Part shown: in pieces, positions 1-11,017 of the stretch
Layout: every line of letters starts with the position of its first letter
Numbering within the stretch: position 1 is the stretch's first letter
Assembly: GCA_013813905.1 (NCBI GenBank)
Contig: JACCQX010000106.1
Coordinates: 1 to 18,213, forward strand
DNA from: Chloroflexota bacterium
Lineage (GTDB): Bacteria; Chloroflexota; Limnocylindria; Limnocylindrales; CSP1-4
DNA length: 18,213 bases
Direction of reading: 5' to 3'
The notes under the pieces: generated by a model
Told to the model about the DNA's origin: nothing
Seen by the model: the letters and a program-made list of their open reading frames with translations, nothing else
Database searches by the model: none
Translations under genes and position numbers: made by a program

Positions 1-1761
1 CTAGTAGGTGCGGGGCTTGGGCTGGAAGCGCGTGATGGTCACGGGCTTGTAGCGGATCTCCGGGTCGCCGTCGGTCTTGTAGACGAGGGAGTGCTTCAGC
101 CATTCCCCGTCGTCGCGTTCAGGGTGATCCTCACGATAGTGGCCGCCGCGACTTTCGGTGCGGGCGCGAGCCGCGGCCACGGTCGCCTCGGCGCAGTCGA
201 GCAGGTAGCCCAGCTCACGCGCTTCCAGCAGGTCCGTGTTGTAGACACGGCCGCGATCGTCGATGGCGGCGCTGCGGTAGCGCTGGCGCAAAGCCCGGAT
301 GTCGCCCGTGAGTCGGTCCAGCCCTTCCTGCGTCCGGAAGACCCCGCAGCGTTCCATCATCGCGTCGGCCAGCTCGGCACGGATGTGGGCGACGTTCTCG
401 CCGTGAGCACGCGTGCGCAGAGCCTCCAGCTCCTCGCGCACCGGCTCCGATGCGTCGGGGGCCACGTCCGGCAGGCCGGTGCCGGCCACGTCCGCCGCCA
501 TGGACAGCCCGGCGCGCCGGCCGAATACGAGGATGTCGATGAGCGAGTTGGTGCTCAGGCGGTTGGCCCCGTGAACGCTGACGCAGGCACACTCGCCCGC
601 GGCGTAGAGACCCGGCAGGACCGTGTTGCGCTCGTCGACCACCACGCGCGCCTCGATGTCCGTGGGCACGCCGCCCATGGCGTAGTGCGCCGTGGGGGTG
701 ATGGGCACCGGCTGAGTGATGGGCTCGATGCCCTGGTAGACCCGCGCGAATTCCGTGATGTCGGGCAGCTTGGAGTCGATGACCTCCTTCCCCAGATGGG
801 TCAGGTCCAGGTGCACGTAGTCCTGGCCCTCGACGCCGCGTCCCTCGCGGATCTCCATGTAGATGGCACGGCTGACCATGTCGCGCGGCGCGAGCTCCAT
901 GAGCGTGGGCGCGTAACGTTCCATGAATCGCTCACCGTCTCCGTTGCGCAGATAGCCACCCTCCCCTCGCGCGGCCTCCGAGAGAAGGATGCCGATGCCC
1001 ACGATGCCGGTCGGATGGAATTGATAGAACTCCATGTCCTCAAGGGGCACGCCGCGCCGGTAGGCCAGCGACACGCCGTCGCCGGTAAGGGCGTGTGCGT
1101 TCGAGGTGATCCGGAAGATGCGCCCGAAGCCGCCGGTGGCCAAGAGCACGGCTCCAGAGCGGAAGACGTGCAGCTCGCCATCGGCGATGCGATAGGCCAC
1201 CACGCCGCGAGTCAGGCCGCCGTCGATGAGCAGGTCGACCACGTGGTACTCGTCGAAGAAGCGCACCCCATGCTTGATGCACTGCTGGTACAGCGTCTGG
1301 AGGATCATGTGGCCGGTGCGGTCGGCCGCGAAGCACGAGCGCCGGACGGCCGCCTCCCCGTAGTTGCGGGTGTGGCCGCCGAAGCGTCGCTGGTCGATCT
1401 TGCCGTCTCGCGTCCGGTTGAAGGGCAGGCCCAGGTGCTCCAGCTCGATGACCGTCTCGATGGCCTCCCGTGCCAGGACCTCCGCGGCGTCCTGATCCAC
1501 CAGGTAGTCGCCACCCTTCACGGTGTCGAACATGTGCCATTCCCAGTGATCTTCCTCGTGATTCCCGAGCGCCGCGCAGATGCCGCCCTGTGCCGCGCCG
1601 GTGTGTGAGCGCGTGGGGTAGAGCTTCGTGAGCACCGCCGTCTTGACTCCCGTTCGCGCCAGCTCCAGGGCCGCGTACAGGCCAGCGCCGCCGGCGCCGA
1701 CGATGACCGCCTCGTATTCGTGGGCGACCATCTGACGGCTGAGCGGCTGACGGTCGGTCAC
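1..1761 (-). CDS. sdhA: Succinate dehydrogenase flavoprotein subunit
   Basis: This is the catalytic FAD subunit of complex II. It oxidises succinate to fumarate on the cytoplasmic face of the membrane and passes electrons to SdhB. The 586 residues match the usual length of about 580-600. Visible motifs are the dinucleotide-binding GAGGAG near residues 22-27, SHTGAAQGG at 52-60 with His53 as the expected covalent FAD attachment site, FGGHT at 127-131, a HYAMGG segment, and the GECACVSVHGANRL segment near the end of the FAD domain. The GTG start lies 4 bases after the sdhD stop. An in-frame ATG at 1731 (residue 11) is an equally possible start, since neither has a clear Shine-Dalgarno. The gene is last of icd-sdhC-sdhD-sdhA. 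Its TAG stop occupies the first three bases of the window, so sdhB would have to lie to the left or elsewhere. The identity is very secure and the start is not. Confidence 0.97.
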   Translation of the reverse strand: MTDRQPLSRQMVAHEYEAVIVGAGGAGLYAALELARTGVKTAVLTKLYPTRSHTGAAQGGICAALGNHEEDHWEWHMFDTVKGGDYLVDQDAAEVLAREAIETVIELEHLGLPFNRTRDGKIDQRRFGGHTRNYGEAAVRRSCFAADRTGHMILQTLYQQCIKHGVRFFDEYHVVDLLIDGGLTRGVVAYRIADGELHVFRSGAVLLATGGFGRIFRITSNAHALTGDGVSLAYRRGVPLEDMEFYQFHPTGIVGIGILLSEAARGEGGYLRNGDGERFMERYAPTLMELAPRDMVSRAIYMEIREGRGVEGQDYVHLDLTHLGKEVIDSKLPDITEFARVYQGIEPITQPVPITPTAHYAMGGVPTDIEARVVVDERNTVLPGLYAAGECACVSVHGANRLSTNSLIDILVFGRRAGLSMAADVAGTGLPDVAPDASEPVREELEALRTRAHGENVAHIRAELADAMMERCGVFRTQEGLDRLTGDIRALRQRYRSAAIDDRGRVYNTDLLEARELGYLLDCAEATVAAARARTESRGGHYREDHPERDDGEWLKHSLVYKTDGDPEIRYKPVTITRFQPKPRTY

Positions 1762-1765
1762 CCCG

Positions 1766-2161
1766 TCAGGTCTCGAGCCCCGGCAGGGTGAAGACCACCA
1801 GGCTGCCGATCACGAACAGGATGCCGGCCAGGATCCACATCGAGGACATGATGATCACGCGGGCCCGCGCGCCGTGGATGTAGTCCAGGATCACCGTGCG
1901 CATGCCCACGAAGGAATGGAAGAGGACCAGCATCAGCAGCGTCCAGTCGTACGCCCGCCAGAACAAGTTGTTCCACCGTTCCCGCGTCACGAACTCCGAC
2001 GTCTGCTCGGCCGGGTCCCAGATGAAATGCAGGATGCTGAAATGAGCCAAGGCCATCACGAAGAGCAGCACGCCGGTGACCCGCATGAGGTACCAGATCG
2101 CGACCTCCGTGCCGCGACCGGACGGCTTGATCCGCCCCGAGGAACGCGGTGAGACGCGCAT
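1766..2161 (-). CDS. sdhD: Succinate dehydrogenase membrane anchor subunit
   Basis: This small hydrophobic subunit anchors SdhAB and helps bind heme b and quinone. The 131 residues contain three membrane segments, at roughly 23-47, 72-95 and 103-127. The second holds FHSFVGMRTVILDYI, with His82 at the position of the heme-ligand histidine known from E. coli SdhD. The ATG at 2161 was chosen because it overlaps the sdhC stop as TGATG, a typical coupled start. The reading frame runs 50 residues further upstream, but that part lies inside sdhC and has no family resemblance. The context between sdhC and sdhA makes the assignment firm even though the primary sequence of this subunit is poorly conserved. 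Confidence 0.92.
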   Translation of the reverse strand: MRVSPRSSGRIKPSGRGTEVAIWYLMRVTGVLLFVMALAHFSILHFIWDPAEQTSEFVTRERWNNLFWRAYDWTLLMLVLFHSFVGMRTVILDYIHGARARVIIMSSMWILAGILFVIGSLVVFTLPGLET

Positions 2162-2577
2162 CAGCTCACCCCCAGCGTACGAAGAAGCCCATCCAGCTGA
2201 TCGCGATAGAGCGGCAACAGGATGATGGCCGCGCCCGGTATGCCCAAGCCGAAGAAGATGATCCAGTTGGCCCACCAGACCTTGCGATGATGCACGGTCA
2301 TGGCCGGCCACAGGTCGATGATGATGATGCGCATCCCATTGAGAGCGTGATAGAGCAACGCCGCACCCAGCAGGACCTCCATGACACGTCCGACAGGGCT
2401 GGCGTAGAAGGCCAGCAGTTCGTCATACGCCGCGGGATTGCCGCCGATAAGATAGATGTCTATGACGTGGAGGATGACGAACAGCCAGACGCCGACGCCG
2501 CTGATGCGATGAAAGGCCCAGGCGATGGTGCCCTCGCGTCCCCGATAGCGGAAGAGCAGCCCGAGGTAGCGCCGCAC
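2161..2577 (-). CDS. sdhC: Succinate dehydrogenase cytochrome b556 subunit
   Basis: This is the cytochrome b anchor of complex II; quinone is reduced at its interface with SdhB and SdhD. The 138 residues contain the family signature H-R-x-S-G at His23-Gly27, inside AWAFHRISGVGVW. They also contain YHALNGMR, with His77 as the expected heme b ligand. Three membrane helices are visible, at about 26-45, 65-85 and 102-124. The start is a GTG immediately after an in-frame TGA, so no longer version exists. It lies 14 bases after the icd stop, without a clear Shine-Dalgarno, which suggests translation coupled to icd. The stop overlaps the sdhD start by one base. Confidence 0.93.
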   Translation of the reverse strand: MRRYLGLLFRYRGREGTIAWAFHRISGVGVWLFVILHVIDIYLIGGNPAAYDELLAFYASPVGRVMEVLLGAALLYHALNGMRIIIIDLWPAMTVHHRKVWWANWIIFFGLGIPGAAIILLPLYRDQLDGLLRTLGVS

Positions 2578-2591
2578 TCAGGTGGGGAGGC

Positions 2592-3629
2592 TCAGCCGGC
2601 CGCGGGCACGGTGGCGCCGGCCACTCGATCGGCGATGACCCGGGCGAACTCACGCGTGCCCGCCGTACCACCCAGGTCTCGAGGCCTCGCCGTCCCGTCG
2701 CTGATCACTCCGCGAGTGGCGCCCTCGACACGGTCCGCGGCGTCGACCTCTCCGAGGTGGCGCAGCATCAGGGCGCCGGACAGGATGAGGGCGGTCGGAT
2801 CGGCGATGTCCATTCCGGCATACTTGGGCGCCGATCCATGGACCGGCTCGAAGACCGCAGCCTGCGTGCCGATATTGGCGCCCGGTGCCACGCCCAAGCC
2901 ACCCACCAGGCCGGCCGCCAGGTCGCTCACGATATCACCGTAGAGGTTGGGCAGGACCAGCACATCATACAGCTCCGGCTTCTGTACCAGCTGCATGCAC
3001 ATGTTGTCGACGATGCGGTCCTCGAACTCCACGCGCCCCTCATAGTCCTGCGCCACCGTGCGACAGCACTCCAGGAACAGGCCGTCACTCAATTTCATGA
3101 TGTTCGCCTTGTGCACCGCGGTCACCTTGCGGCGCCCATTCTTCACGGCGTACTCGAAGGCGTACCGTGCGATGCGCATGGAGGCATGGCGTGTGATGAT
3201 CTTGATCGACTCCGCGGCATCGGTGCCGACCATGTGTTCGATGCCGCCGTAGAGATCCTCCGTATTCTCACGGACGATGACCAGATCCACATCCTGGTAG
3301 CGCGAGTCCACACCGGGGATGGAACGAGCGGGGCGCAGATTGGCGTACAGGTCGAGTGCCTGACGGAGCGTCACGTTCACTGAGCGGAAACCACCGCCGA
3401 CCGGGGTGGTGATGGGACCCTTGAGTGCCACGCGATTGCGCCGGATGGACTCCAGGACCTCATCGGGCAGCGGTGTGCCGTGGCGCTCCAGCATGGCCTC
3501 GCCAGCCTCCACCCGCTCCCAAACGAAGGCGATGCCGGTGGCTTCCAGGACGGTCACAGCGGCGTCGGCCAGCTCTGGCCCGATGCCGTCGCCCGGGATG
3601 AGCGTCACGCGGTAGGTCACGACCGGCAT
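2592..3629 (-). CDS. icd: Isocitrate dehydrogenase (isocitrate/isopropylmalate dehydrogenase family)
   Basis: The enzyme belongs to the decarboxylating beta-hydroxyacid dehydrogenase family and is expected to convert isocitrate to 2-oxoglutarate. The 345 residues show [11 protein letters not shown] at 9-19, the substrate-loop SVN (83-85) followed by Arg-rich [29 protein letters not shown] at 118-131, the metal-site [13 protein letters not shown] at 228-240, and the cofactor loop [12 protein letters not shown] at 261-272. The length and the [10 protein letters not shown] tail resemble NAD-type enzymes, but Lys269-Tyr270 match the E. coli NADP determinants Lys344-Tyr345, so cofactor use is open. 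The ATG at 3629 starts just before conserved sequence. The frame extends upstream to 4028, but that part is the antisense of sucC. Isopropylmalate or homoisocitrate dehydrogenase cannot be fully excluded, although position directly before sdhCDA favours the TCA enzyme. It is the first gene of a minus-strand operon divergent from sucCD. Confidence 0.88.
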   Translation of the reverse strand: MPVVTYRVTLIPGDGIGPELADAAVTVLEATGIAFVWERVEAGEAMLERHGTPLPDEVLESIRRNRVALKGPITTPVGGGFRSVNVTLRQALDLYANLRPARSIPGVDSRYQDVDLVIVRENTEDLYGGIEHMVGTDAAESIKIITRHASMRIARYAFEYAVKNGRRKVTAVHKANIMKLSDGLFLECCRTVAQDYEGRVEFEDRIVDNMCMQLVQKPELYDVLVLPNLYGDIVSDLAAGLVGGLGVAPGANIGTQAAVFEPVHGSAPKYAGMDIADPTALILSGALMLRHLGEVDAADRVEGATRGVISDGTARPRDLGGTAGTREFARVIADRVAGATVPAAG

Positions 3630-3729
3630 CGTACCGCAGGAGACAGTCGTGGGCAGAGGACCCCACACTCGCGATCCGTCTCCGGGGCGGTGCGGCGGCG
3701 GGGTCGGGGCTCCTGTACCATCGCGCCCC
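3630..3729. promoter_or_regulatory. Divergent promoter region between icd-sdhCDA and sucCD
   Basis: These 100 bases separate two divergent TCA-cycle operons and must hold both promoters unless transcription starts inside the flanking genes. On the plus strand a -10-like TACCAT at 3716-3721 lies 8 bases before the GTG of sucC, which would give a nearly leaderless mRNA; no good -35 was found. On the minus strand I see no convincing -10 or Shine-Dalgarno before the icd ATG. No palindromic operator stands out. That both operons share one control region is an inference from layout. Confidence 0.4.
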
Positions 3730-4910
<1,181 letters not shown>

Positions 4911-4914
<4 letters not shown>

Positions 4915-5798
4915 GCATCCTCGTCGGGCGCGAGACCCGACTGGTGGTGCAGGGCATCACCGGGCGCGAGGGCACCTTCCATGCTGCGCAGATGCAGGAG
5001 TACGGTACCCGGATCGTGGCCGGCGTCACGCCCGGCAAGGGCGGTCAGTCGGCGTTGGACGGCACAGTGCCCGTATTCGATACCGTCCGGCAGGCCGTCA
5101 CCGAGGCGGGTGCCAACACGTCGGTCATCTACGTGCCGGCAGCCGGTGCCCCGGACGCCATCCTGGAAGCGGTCGCTGCGGGCATCGCCACCGTCTTCTG
5201 CATCACCGAGCACATCCCCGCGCTGGACATGCTCAGGGTCATGCCCATGGTCCAGGCGGCCGGAGCTCGCCTGATCGGTCCGAACTGCCCGGGCGCCACG
5301 TCTCCCGGTCAGGCCAAGGTCGGCATCATCCCGGGCTCCATCCATCTCGAAGGCCGCATCGGCCTCGTCAGCCGCTCGGGGACGCTGACCTACGAGGTCG
5401 TGCAGGCCCTGACTGACGCCGGCATGGGCCAGTCGACCTGCGTGGGCATCGGCGGCGATCCCATCGTGGGCAGCACCTTCATCGACATCCTTGGTCTGTT
5501 CCGCGATGACCCTGACACCGAAGCACTGGTGCTGATGGGCGAGATCGGCGGGGACGCGGAAGAGCAGGCCGCGGCCTGGAAGCGGGAGCACATGCCGGAA
5601 ACCCCCATGGTCGCCTTCATCGCCGGTCGCACCGCCCCCCCGGGCCGGCGCATGGGCCACGCCGGCGCGATCATCAGTGGTAGCAGCGGATCGGCGCAGG
5701 ACAAGATCGACGCGCTGGAAGTCGCCGAGATCCGCGTCGCCGAGTCCCCCACTGAGATCCCGCGCCTCCTCCAGGAGGCCGGCGTCCGCCGGGCTTGA
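4911..5798 (+). CDS. sucD: Succinyl-CoA ligase (ADP/GDP-forming) alpha subunit
   Basis: This subunit binds CoA through its N-terminal Rossmann domain and carries the phosphohistidine intermediate. The 295 residues match the family length of about 290-300. [14 protein letters not shown] at 12-25 is the CoA-binding loop, VFCITEHIP at 95-103 and [11 protein letters not shown] at 123-133 are conserved, and [12 protein letters not shown] at 246-257 holds His250, the expected phosphorylated residue. The GTG start shares four bases with the sucC stop (GTGA), which indicates translational coupling. Sixteen bases follow before the methyltransferase gene. Confidence 0.96.
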
Positions 5799-5814
5799 CC
5801 GAGAGCCGACCGGC

Positions 5815-6621
5815 ATGACCGAGCAGGCGCTCCGGGTCAACCAGGGACTCTGGGACGAGTGGACACTGATTCACGAGAGGTCCGCGTTCTACGACCTGGA
5901 AGGCTTCCGTCAAGGCGGTGTCCGCGTGCAGCCCTACGAGATCGAAGAGGTCGGCGACGTCGCAGGCCGCGACCTGCTCCATCTCCAGTGCCACTTCGGC
6001 ATCGACACGCTTTCCTGGGCCCGGCTGGGGGCGCGGGTCACTGGCGCCGACTTCTCCGCCCAGGCCATCGAACTGGCCACACGCCTGGCCGCCGATCTCG
6101 GGCTGGGGGCCCGGTTCGTGCGCTCGGACCTCTACGGGCTACCCGACGCTCTGGAGGGCGAGTTCGACGTCGTCTATACCTCGCGCGGCGTGCTCGGCTG
6201 GCTGCCCGACATCAGCCGCTGGGCTCAGGTGGTGAGCCACTTCCTGAAGCCGGGCGGCACCTTCTACATCACCGAGATCCATCCGGTGGTGCAGGCCTTC
6301 GAGAATGAGGGCGTGGCCGCAGGCGAGCTGCGTCTGCAGTATCCGTACTGGGAGCACGAGCAGCCGCTAGCCTTCGACGTGGTGGGCTCTTATGCCGACC
6401 GCTCGGCGCAGTTGCAGACCCCCACCGAGTACACCTGGAACCACGGCCTGGGTGAGATCCTCACGGCGCTCATCGACGCCGGCCTACGCATCGAGTCAGT
6501 GCGGGAGTTCCCTGGGTGGACTGGCAGCTGGACTTCCTGGTCCGTGATGAGGATGGGAAGTGGCGCCTACCGCCTGAGATCCCCGGTGAGCTGCCGCTGT
6601 TCTTCTCGCTCGTCGCCATGA
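5815..6621 (+). CDS. Class I SAM-dependent methyltransferase, 3' end frameshifted
   Basis: This is a Rossmann-fold methyltransferase of unknown substrate. Motif I appears as DLLHLQCHFGIDTLSWARLGARVTG-type sequence at 53-77, a variant I recall from a family of uncharacterised small-molecule methyltransferases. It is followed by GADFSAQAI at 77-85, a motif IV-like DVVYTSRGVLGW and a post-motif LKPGGTFYITE. The ATG at 5815 begins where similarity begins. The reading frame as it stands gives 268 residues ending at 6621, but after Phe232 the tail turns into Ser/Arg-rich sequence. The neighbouring frame then reads WVDWQLDFLVRDEDGKWRLP and FFSLVAMKP to a TAG at 6639-6641, which looks like the true C-terminus. 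One base appears to be missing at the CCC at 6510-6512; restoring it would give 275 residues. It probably shares the sucCD transcript, with a 16-base gap. Its link to succinyl-CoA metabolism is unknown. Confidence 0.85.
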   Translation: MTEQALRVNQGLWDEWTLIHERSAFYDLEGFRQGGVRVQPYEIEEVGDVAGRDLLHLQCHFGIDTLSWARLGARVTGADFSAQAIELATRLAADLGLGARFVRSDLYGLPDALEGEFDVVYTSRGVLGWLPDISRWAQVVSHFLKPGGTFYITEIHPVVQAFENEGVAAGELRLQYPYWEHEQPLAFDVVGSYADRSAQLQTPTEYTWNHGLGEILTALIDAGLRIESVREFPGWTGSWTSWSVMRMGSGAYRLRSPVSCRCSSRSSP

Positions 6622-6676
6622 AGCCGACCCTCAGCCCGTAGGCCGCCTGGCGACCACCGCCACGCGTCAATGTGCT

Positions 6677-7167
6677 CTAGGTCGTAGCGCCCTCTTTGTC
6701 GATGCCCAGGACCGCCCACGCTGGGCCGCCGGGCGCCTCGATAAGCTCGACCAAGACGCCTTGCGTGCCGCGGGGATGCACGAACGCCACTGGTCCCTCC
6801 GCTCCCCTCCTAGGCGAAGCGTCAAGGAGTTCCGCGCCTCTACCGGCCAGGTCGTCGAGAGCCTGTGCCAGGTCGGCGACCTCGAAACAGACGTGGTGGA
6901 AGCCCTCACCGCGTGTCTCGATGAAGCGAGCAACACCGGTGTCCTGTCGTACCGGTTCGACCAGCTCTACCTTGCTCTCCCCCACTGAGAGGAACGCGAT
7001 CCGGACACCGTCCGACGCCACGGCGACGACGGCTTCCAGGCGCAGGCCCAGCAGGTCCCGCCAGAGGGATAGTGCATCATCGATGCGCCGCACCACGAAG
7101 GCGATGTGGTGGAGGCGGCCGATGTCGAGGCTCTCGGCGGTCACCGCGAACCCGCCGGACTCCACAT

Positions 7168-7171
<4 letters not shown>
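6677..7171 (-). CDS. mce: Methylmalonyl-CoA epimerase (vicinal oxygen chelate family)
   Basis: The enzyme interconverts (S)- and (R)-methylmalonyl-CoA, linking propionyl-CoA carboxylase to the mutase. The 164 residues show the two-module glyoxalase/bleomycin-resistance fold. LHHIAFVV at 20-27 supplies the first metal histidine, GFHHVCFEV at 90-98 the second, and VLVELIE at 139-145 the glutamate ligand. The ATG at 7171 overlaps the upstream mutase stop as ATGA, which decides the start; 11 further upstream codons are possible but unlikely. The N-terminus is about ten residues longer than usual, so Val11 (GTG) could also start. It is the last gene of the minus-strand operon and converges on the methyltransferase across about 35 bases with no strong terminator. 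Confidence 0.93.
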
Positions 7172-8874
<1,703 letters not shown>

Positions 8875-8887
8875 ACGGTCAGCATCA

Positions 8888-9385
8888 CTACTCCAGGGTC
8901 ACCAACTCATCGCCCAGTTCGACCGTCTGCCCAACGCCGACAGAGACGTCGGCGATCACTCCCGCGCGGGGTGCCCGCACCTCGTTCTCCATCTTCATGG
9001 CCTCTATTGCCAGCAAGCGCTGGCCCACCTCCACCGAGTCCCCGGCCACCGCCCATACGCGGACGACACGCCCCGGTATCTGAGCACGGACCGCCACGCC
9101 CACGTGGGGCCTGCTTTCCGTGGCGGCACGAGCTGCGAGTTCCCAAAGCTGCGCCCGTTCAGCGCTTTCCACGGTGATCCGGATGACCCATCCGTCGACC
9201 ACGGCCTCATACCGCCGCTGCCCGGAAGCGCGCGATGCTGCGGTGTCCGCGATGCCTCCGACGCGGGACCGAGCTTCTACTGCGTTTCTCTGCAGTGCTC
9301 CGAGGTCCTCGGGTTCCACGTCCACCGTCATGGGCTCTGGTCCTTCCACCGTGAGCCGAAGCCGTCCCTTGGCGCTCACGGGCAT
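8888..9385 (-). CDS. Biotin carboxyl carrier protein of acyl-CoA carboxylase
   Basis: This protein carries biotin between the biotin carboxylase and carboxyltransferase active sites. The 165 residues end in a biotinyl domain at roughly 93-165, with the canonical EAMKMENEV motif at 128-136 and Lys131 as the biotinylated residue. The preceding hairpin-forming [22 protein letters not shown] is also typical. The N-terminal 90 residues are poorly conserved and resemble the linker region of fused alpha subunits. The ATG start overlaps the biotin carboxylase stop by 10 bases in a different frame. Together the two genes are about as long as a fused alpha subunit of propionyl- or methylcrotonyl-CoA carboxylase. 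The propionyl-CoA role is inferred from the mutase and epimerase next door. Confidence 0.9.
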   Translation of the reverse strand: MPVSAKGRLRLTVEGPEPMTVDVEPEDLGALQRNAVEARSRVGGIADTAASRASGQRRYEAVVDGWVIRITVESAERAQLWELAARAATESRPHVGVAVRAQIPGRVVRVWAVAGDSVEVGQRLLAIEAMKMENEVRAPRAGVIADVSVGVGQTVELGDELVTLE

Positions 9386-10917
9386 CGATCCACGGCTTCC
9401 CGCCGTGCCGCCTCACGCCAGGGATCGTCCGAACCATGCGCGAGGAGGGGTGCTCGCTGCTCGTCAGCTGCGACTCTTGCCACGGCATCGACCGCCTGCG
9501 CGGCGGCTGCTCGCCAGAGCGGGAGAGGGTCCCAGGTTCGGGCGACCAGGTCGGTGCTCGGACGACCGGAGATGAAGTCGTCCTGGTCTACCAGCCACCG
9601 GTGAAACGGCAGCGTCGTCTGGAGGCCGCCGACCTCGAACTCGTCGAGCGCCCGCCGCAATCGCGCCAGCGCAGCTGGGCGGTCGGGTGCAAGCACCAGG
9701 AGCTTGGCCAGGAGCGGGTCGTACTCCACGCTTACCACGGTACCCTCCTCTACTCCCGAGTCGATACGAACACCCGGTCCGCCCGATTCGCGCCAACGAG
9801 TCAGCGTCCCGGGCTCAGGGCTGAAGTCGTGGAGCGGGTTTTCCGCGCTGATGCGCATCTCGATCGCATGGCCTCGCGGATCCGGAGCCCGGTCGGCAGC
9901 GGCCAGGACCGCGTCCGATAGAGGAGAGCCAGCGGCGATCTCGAGCTGCGCACGTACGATGTCGACCCCCGTCAGGAGTTCGGTAACGCCGTGCTCTACC
10001 TGGAGCCGAGCGTTTACCTCCAGGAAATAGAATTCTCCCTGTGGGGTGAGCATGAACTCCGCGGTGGCCGCGTTCCTCAGTCCGACGGCCTCCGCCATTC
10101 GGACACCAAGGGCGTGGACGGCCCGGCGCTGCGCCGCCGAGAGGCCGGGCGCAGGCGCTTCTTCGACCAGCTTCTGATGACGCCGCTGGATGGAGCAGTC
10201 GCGGTCCCCGAGGGCGACGATCCTCCCGTGATCGTCTCCCAGTAGCTGCACCTCCACGTGCCGGCCGCCCTCGATATAGCGCTCCAGGTACACGGCACCG
10301 TCACCGAATGCGGCCGCCGCCTCTCTTGTGGCCGCCTCGATCGCGGCCGCGAGGTCCGCCTCATCATCGACTCGTCGCATGCCCCGCCCACCGCCACCGG
10401 CCGCTGCCTTGACCAAGAGCGGCCAGCCGATCCGGGTCGCCGCGGCCCTCACGGCCGCCATCGCTTCCGCCGTATGAGTGGCAAGCGGCTCGAAGGTGCC
10501 CGGCACAAGCGGGATACCAGCGGTGGCCGCCAAACGGCGCGCCGCGAGTTTGTCGCCCAGAGCGGCCAGTGTCGCTGGCGCAGGGCCGACGAACACCAGG
10601 CCCGCAGCCTGGCAGGCAGCCGCAAAGTCGGCGCGCTCCGACAGGAATCCGTACCCGGGATGTACGGCGTCGGCGCCGCACTCCAAAGCGGCCTCGATGA
10701 TCCGGTCCGCTCGCAAGTAGGAGTCCGCGGCTGGGGCCGGCCCGACCTGTATCGCCATGTCGGCGGCGCGCACGTGACGGGCCGACCGATCGGCCTCGCT
10801 GTACACGGCCACGCTCTCCAAGCCAGCCTCTCGGCAGGCGCGGATGATCCGTAGGGCGACCTCGCCGCGGTTGGCGACGAGCACGCGTCGCAGAACGGGC
10901 CGACGAACGGGGTTCAT
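9376..10917 (-). CDS. Biotin carboxylase subunit of acyl-CoA (propionyl-CoA) carboxylase
   Basis: This ATP-grasp enzyme carboxylates biotin using ATP and bicarbonate. The 513 residues begin with RRVLVANRGEVALRIIRACR at 10-29. Next come HPGYGFLSE at 86-94, the glycine-rich nucleotide loop AAAGGGGRGMR at 171-181, and ERYIEGGRHVEVQLLGD at 212-228. DRDCSIQRRHQKLVEEAPAP at 238-257 and the catalytic FLEVNARLQVEH at 298-309 follow. The protein is about 60 residues longer than E. coli AccC; the extra C-terminal part resembles the region before the biotinyl domain in fused alpha subunits. The ATG at 10917 follows a good Shine-Dalgarno (GAGGAAGGA at 10921-10929). A 100-base gap holding an 18-base palindrome separates it from the carboxyltransferase gene. 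It could also serve acetyl-CoA carboxylation; context favours propionyl-CoA. Confidence 0.93.
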   Translation of the reverse strand: MNPVRRPVLRRVLVANRGEVALRIIRACREAGLESVAVYSEADRSARHVRAADMAIQVGPAPAADSYLRADRIIEAALECGADAVHPGYGFLSERADFAAACQAAGLVFVGPAPATLAALGDKLAARRLAATAGIPLVPGTFEPLATHTAEAMAAVRAAATRIGWPLLVKAAAGGGGRGMRRVDDEADLAAAIEAATREAAAAFGDGAVYLERYIEGGRHVEVQLLGDDHGRIVALGDRDCSIQRRHQKLVEEAPAPGLSAAQRRAVHALGVRMAEAVGLRNAATAEFMLTPQGEFYFLEVNARLQVEHGVTELLTGVDIVRAQLEIAAGSPLSDAVLAAADRAPDPRGHAIEMRISAENPLHDFSPEPGTLTRWRESGGPGVRIDSGVEEGTVVSVEYDPLLAKLLVLAPDRPAALARLRRALDEFEVGGLQTTLPFHRWLVDQDDFISGRPSTDLVARTWDPLPLWRAAAAQAVDAVARVAADEQRAPLLAHGSDDPWREAARREAVDRCP

Positions 10918-11017
10918 CAGTCCTTCCTCGCGGTACGCTGCCGACGGCTGTCTTTGCGCAAAGACACTCCTCTGGCCTACAAGCCTGGGCGCCGATCACG
11001 GCCGACAGCGCGCAAGG
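10918..11017 (-). promoter_or_regulatory. Gap before the biotin carboxylase gene, with Shine-Dalgarno and palindrome
   Basis: This is the only sizeable gap inside the carboxylase-mutase gene run. It contains the palindrome described separately at 10949-10966, and the sequence GAGGAAGGA at 10921-10929 as a ribosome-binding site for the biotin carboxylase ATG. In RNA the palindrome could fold into a 7-base-pair stem with a GCGC loop about 20 bases upstream of that ribosome-binding site. I found no convincing internal promoter and no U-rich terminator, so read-through from the carboxyltransferase gene seems likely. Confidence 0.45.
10949..10966. repeat. 18-base perfect palindrome, copy 1 (candidate parS)
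   Basis: The sequence TGTCTTTGCGCAAAGACA is its own reverse complement over all 18 bases. The same 18 bases plus three more on the right recur inside parB at 14116-14133. This copy is intergenic, about 1.8 kb from the parA start on the far side of the carboxyltransferase gene. It differs from the Bacillus-type parS (TGTTTCACGTGAAACA) and from the Noc site. A role as a ParB binding site is inferred; an operator for another dimeric regulator is the main alternative. Confidence 0.6.

Noticed and set aside
91..1608. 505-codon plus-strand frame opposite sdhA
   Set aside because: It is fully antisense to the secure sdhA gene, has no recognisable motifs and is rich in His, Val, Arg and Asp as expected of a high-GC shadow frame.
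10918..11017. Cobalamin riboswitch controlling the mutase genes
   Set aside because: The gap is too short and lacks a B12-box-like sequence. The region upstream of pccB (12572-12793) also shows no such pattern.
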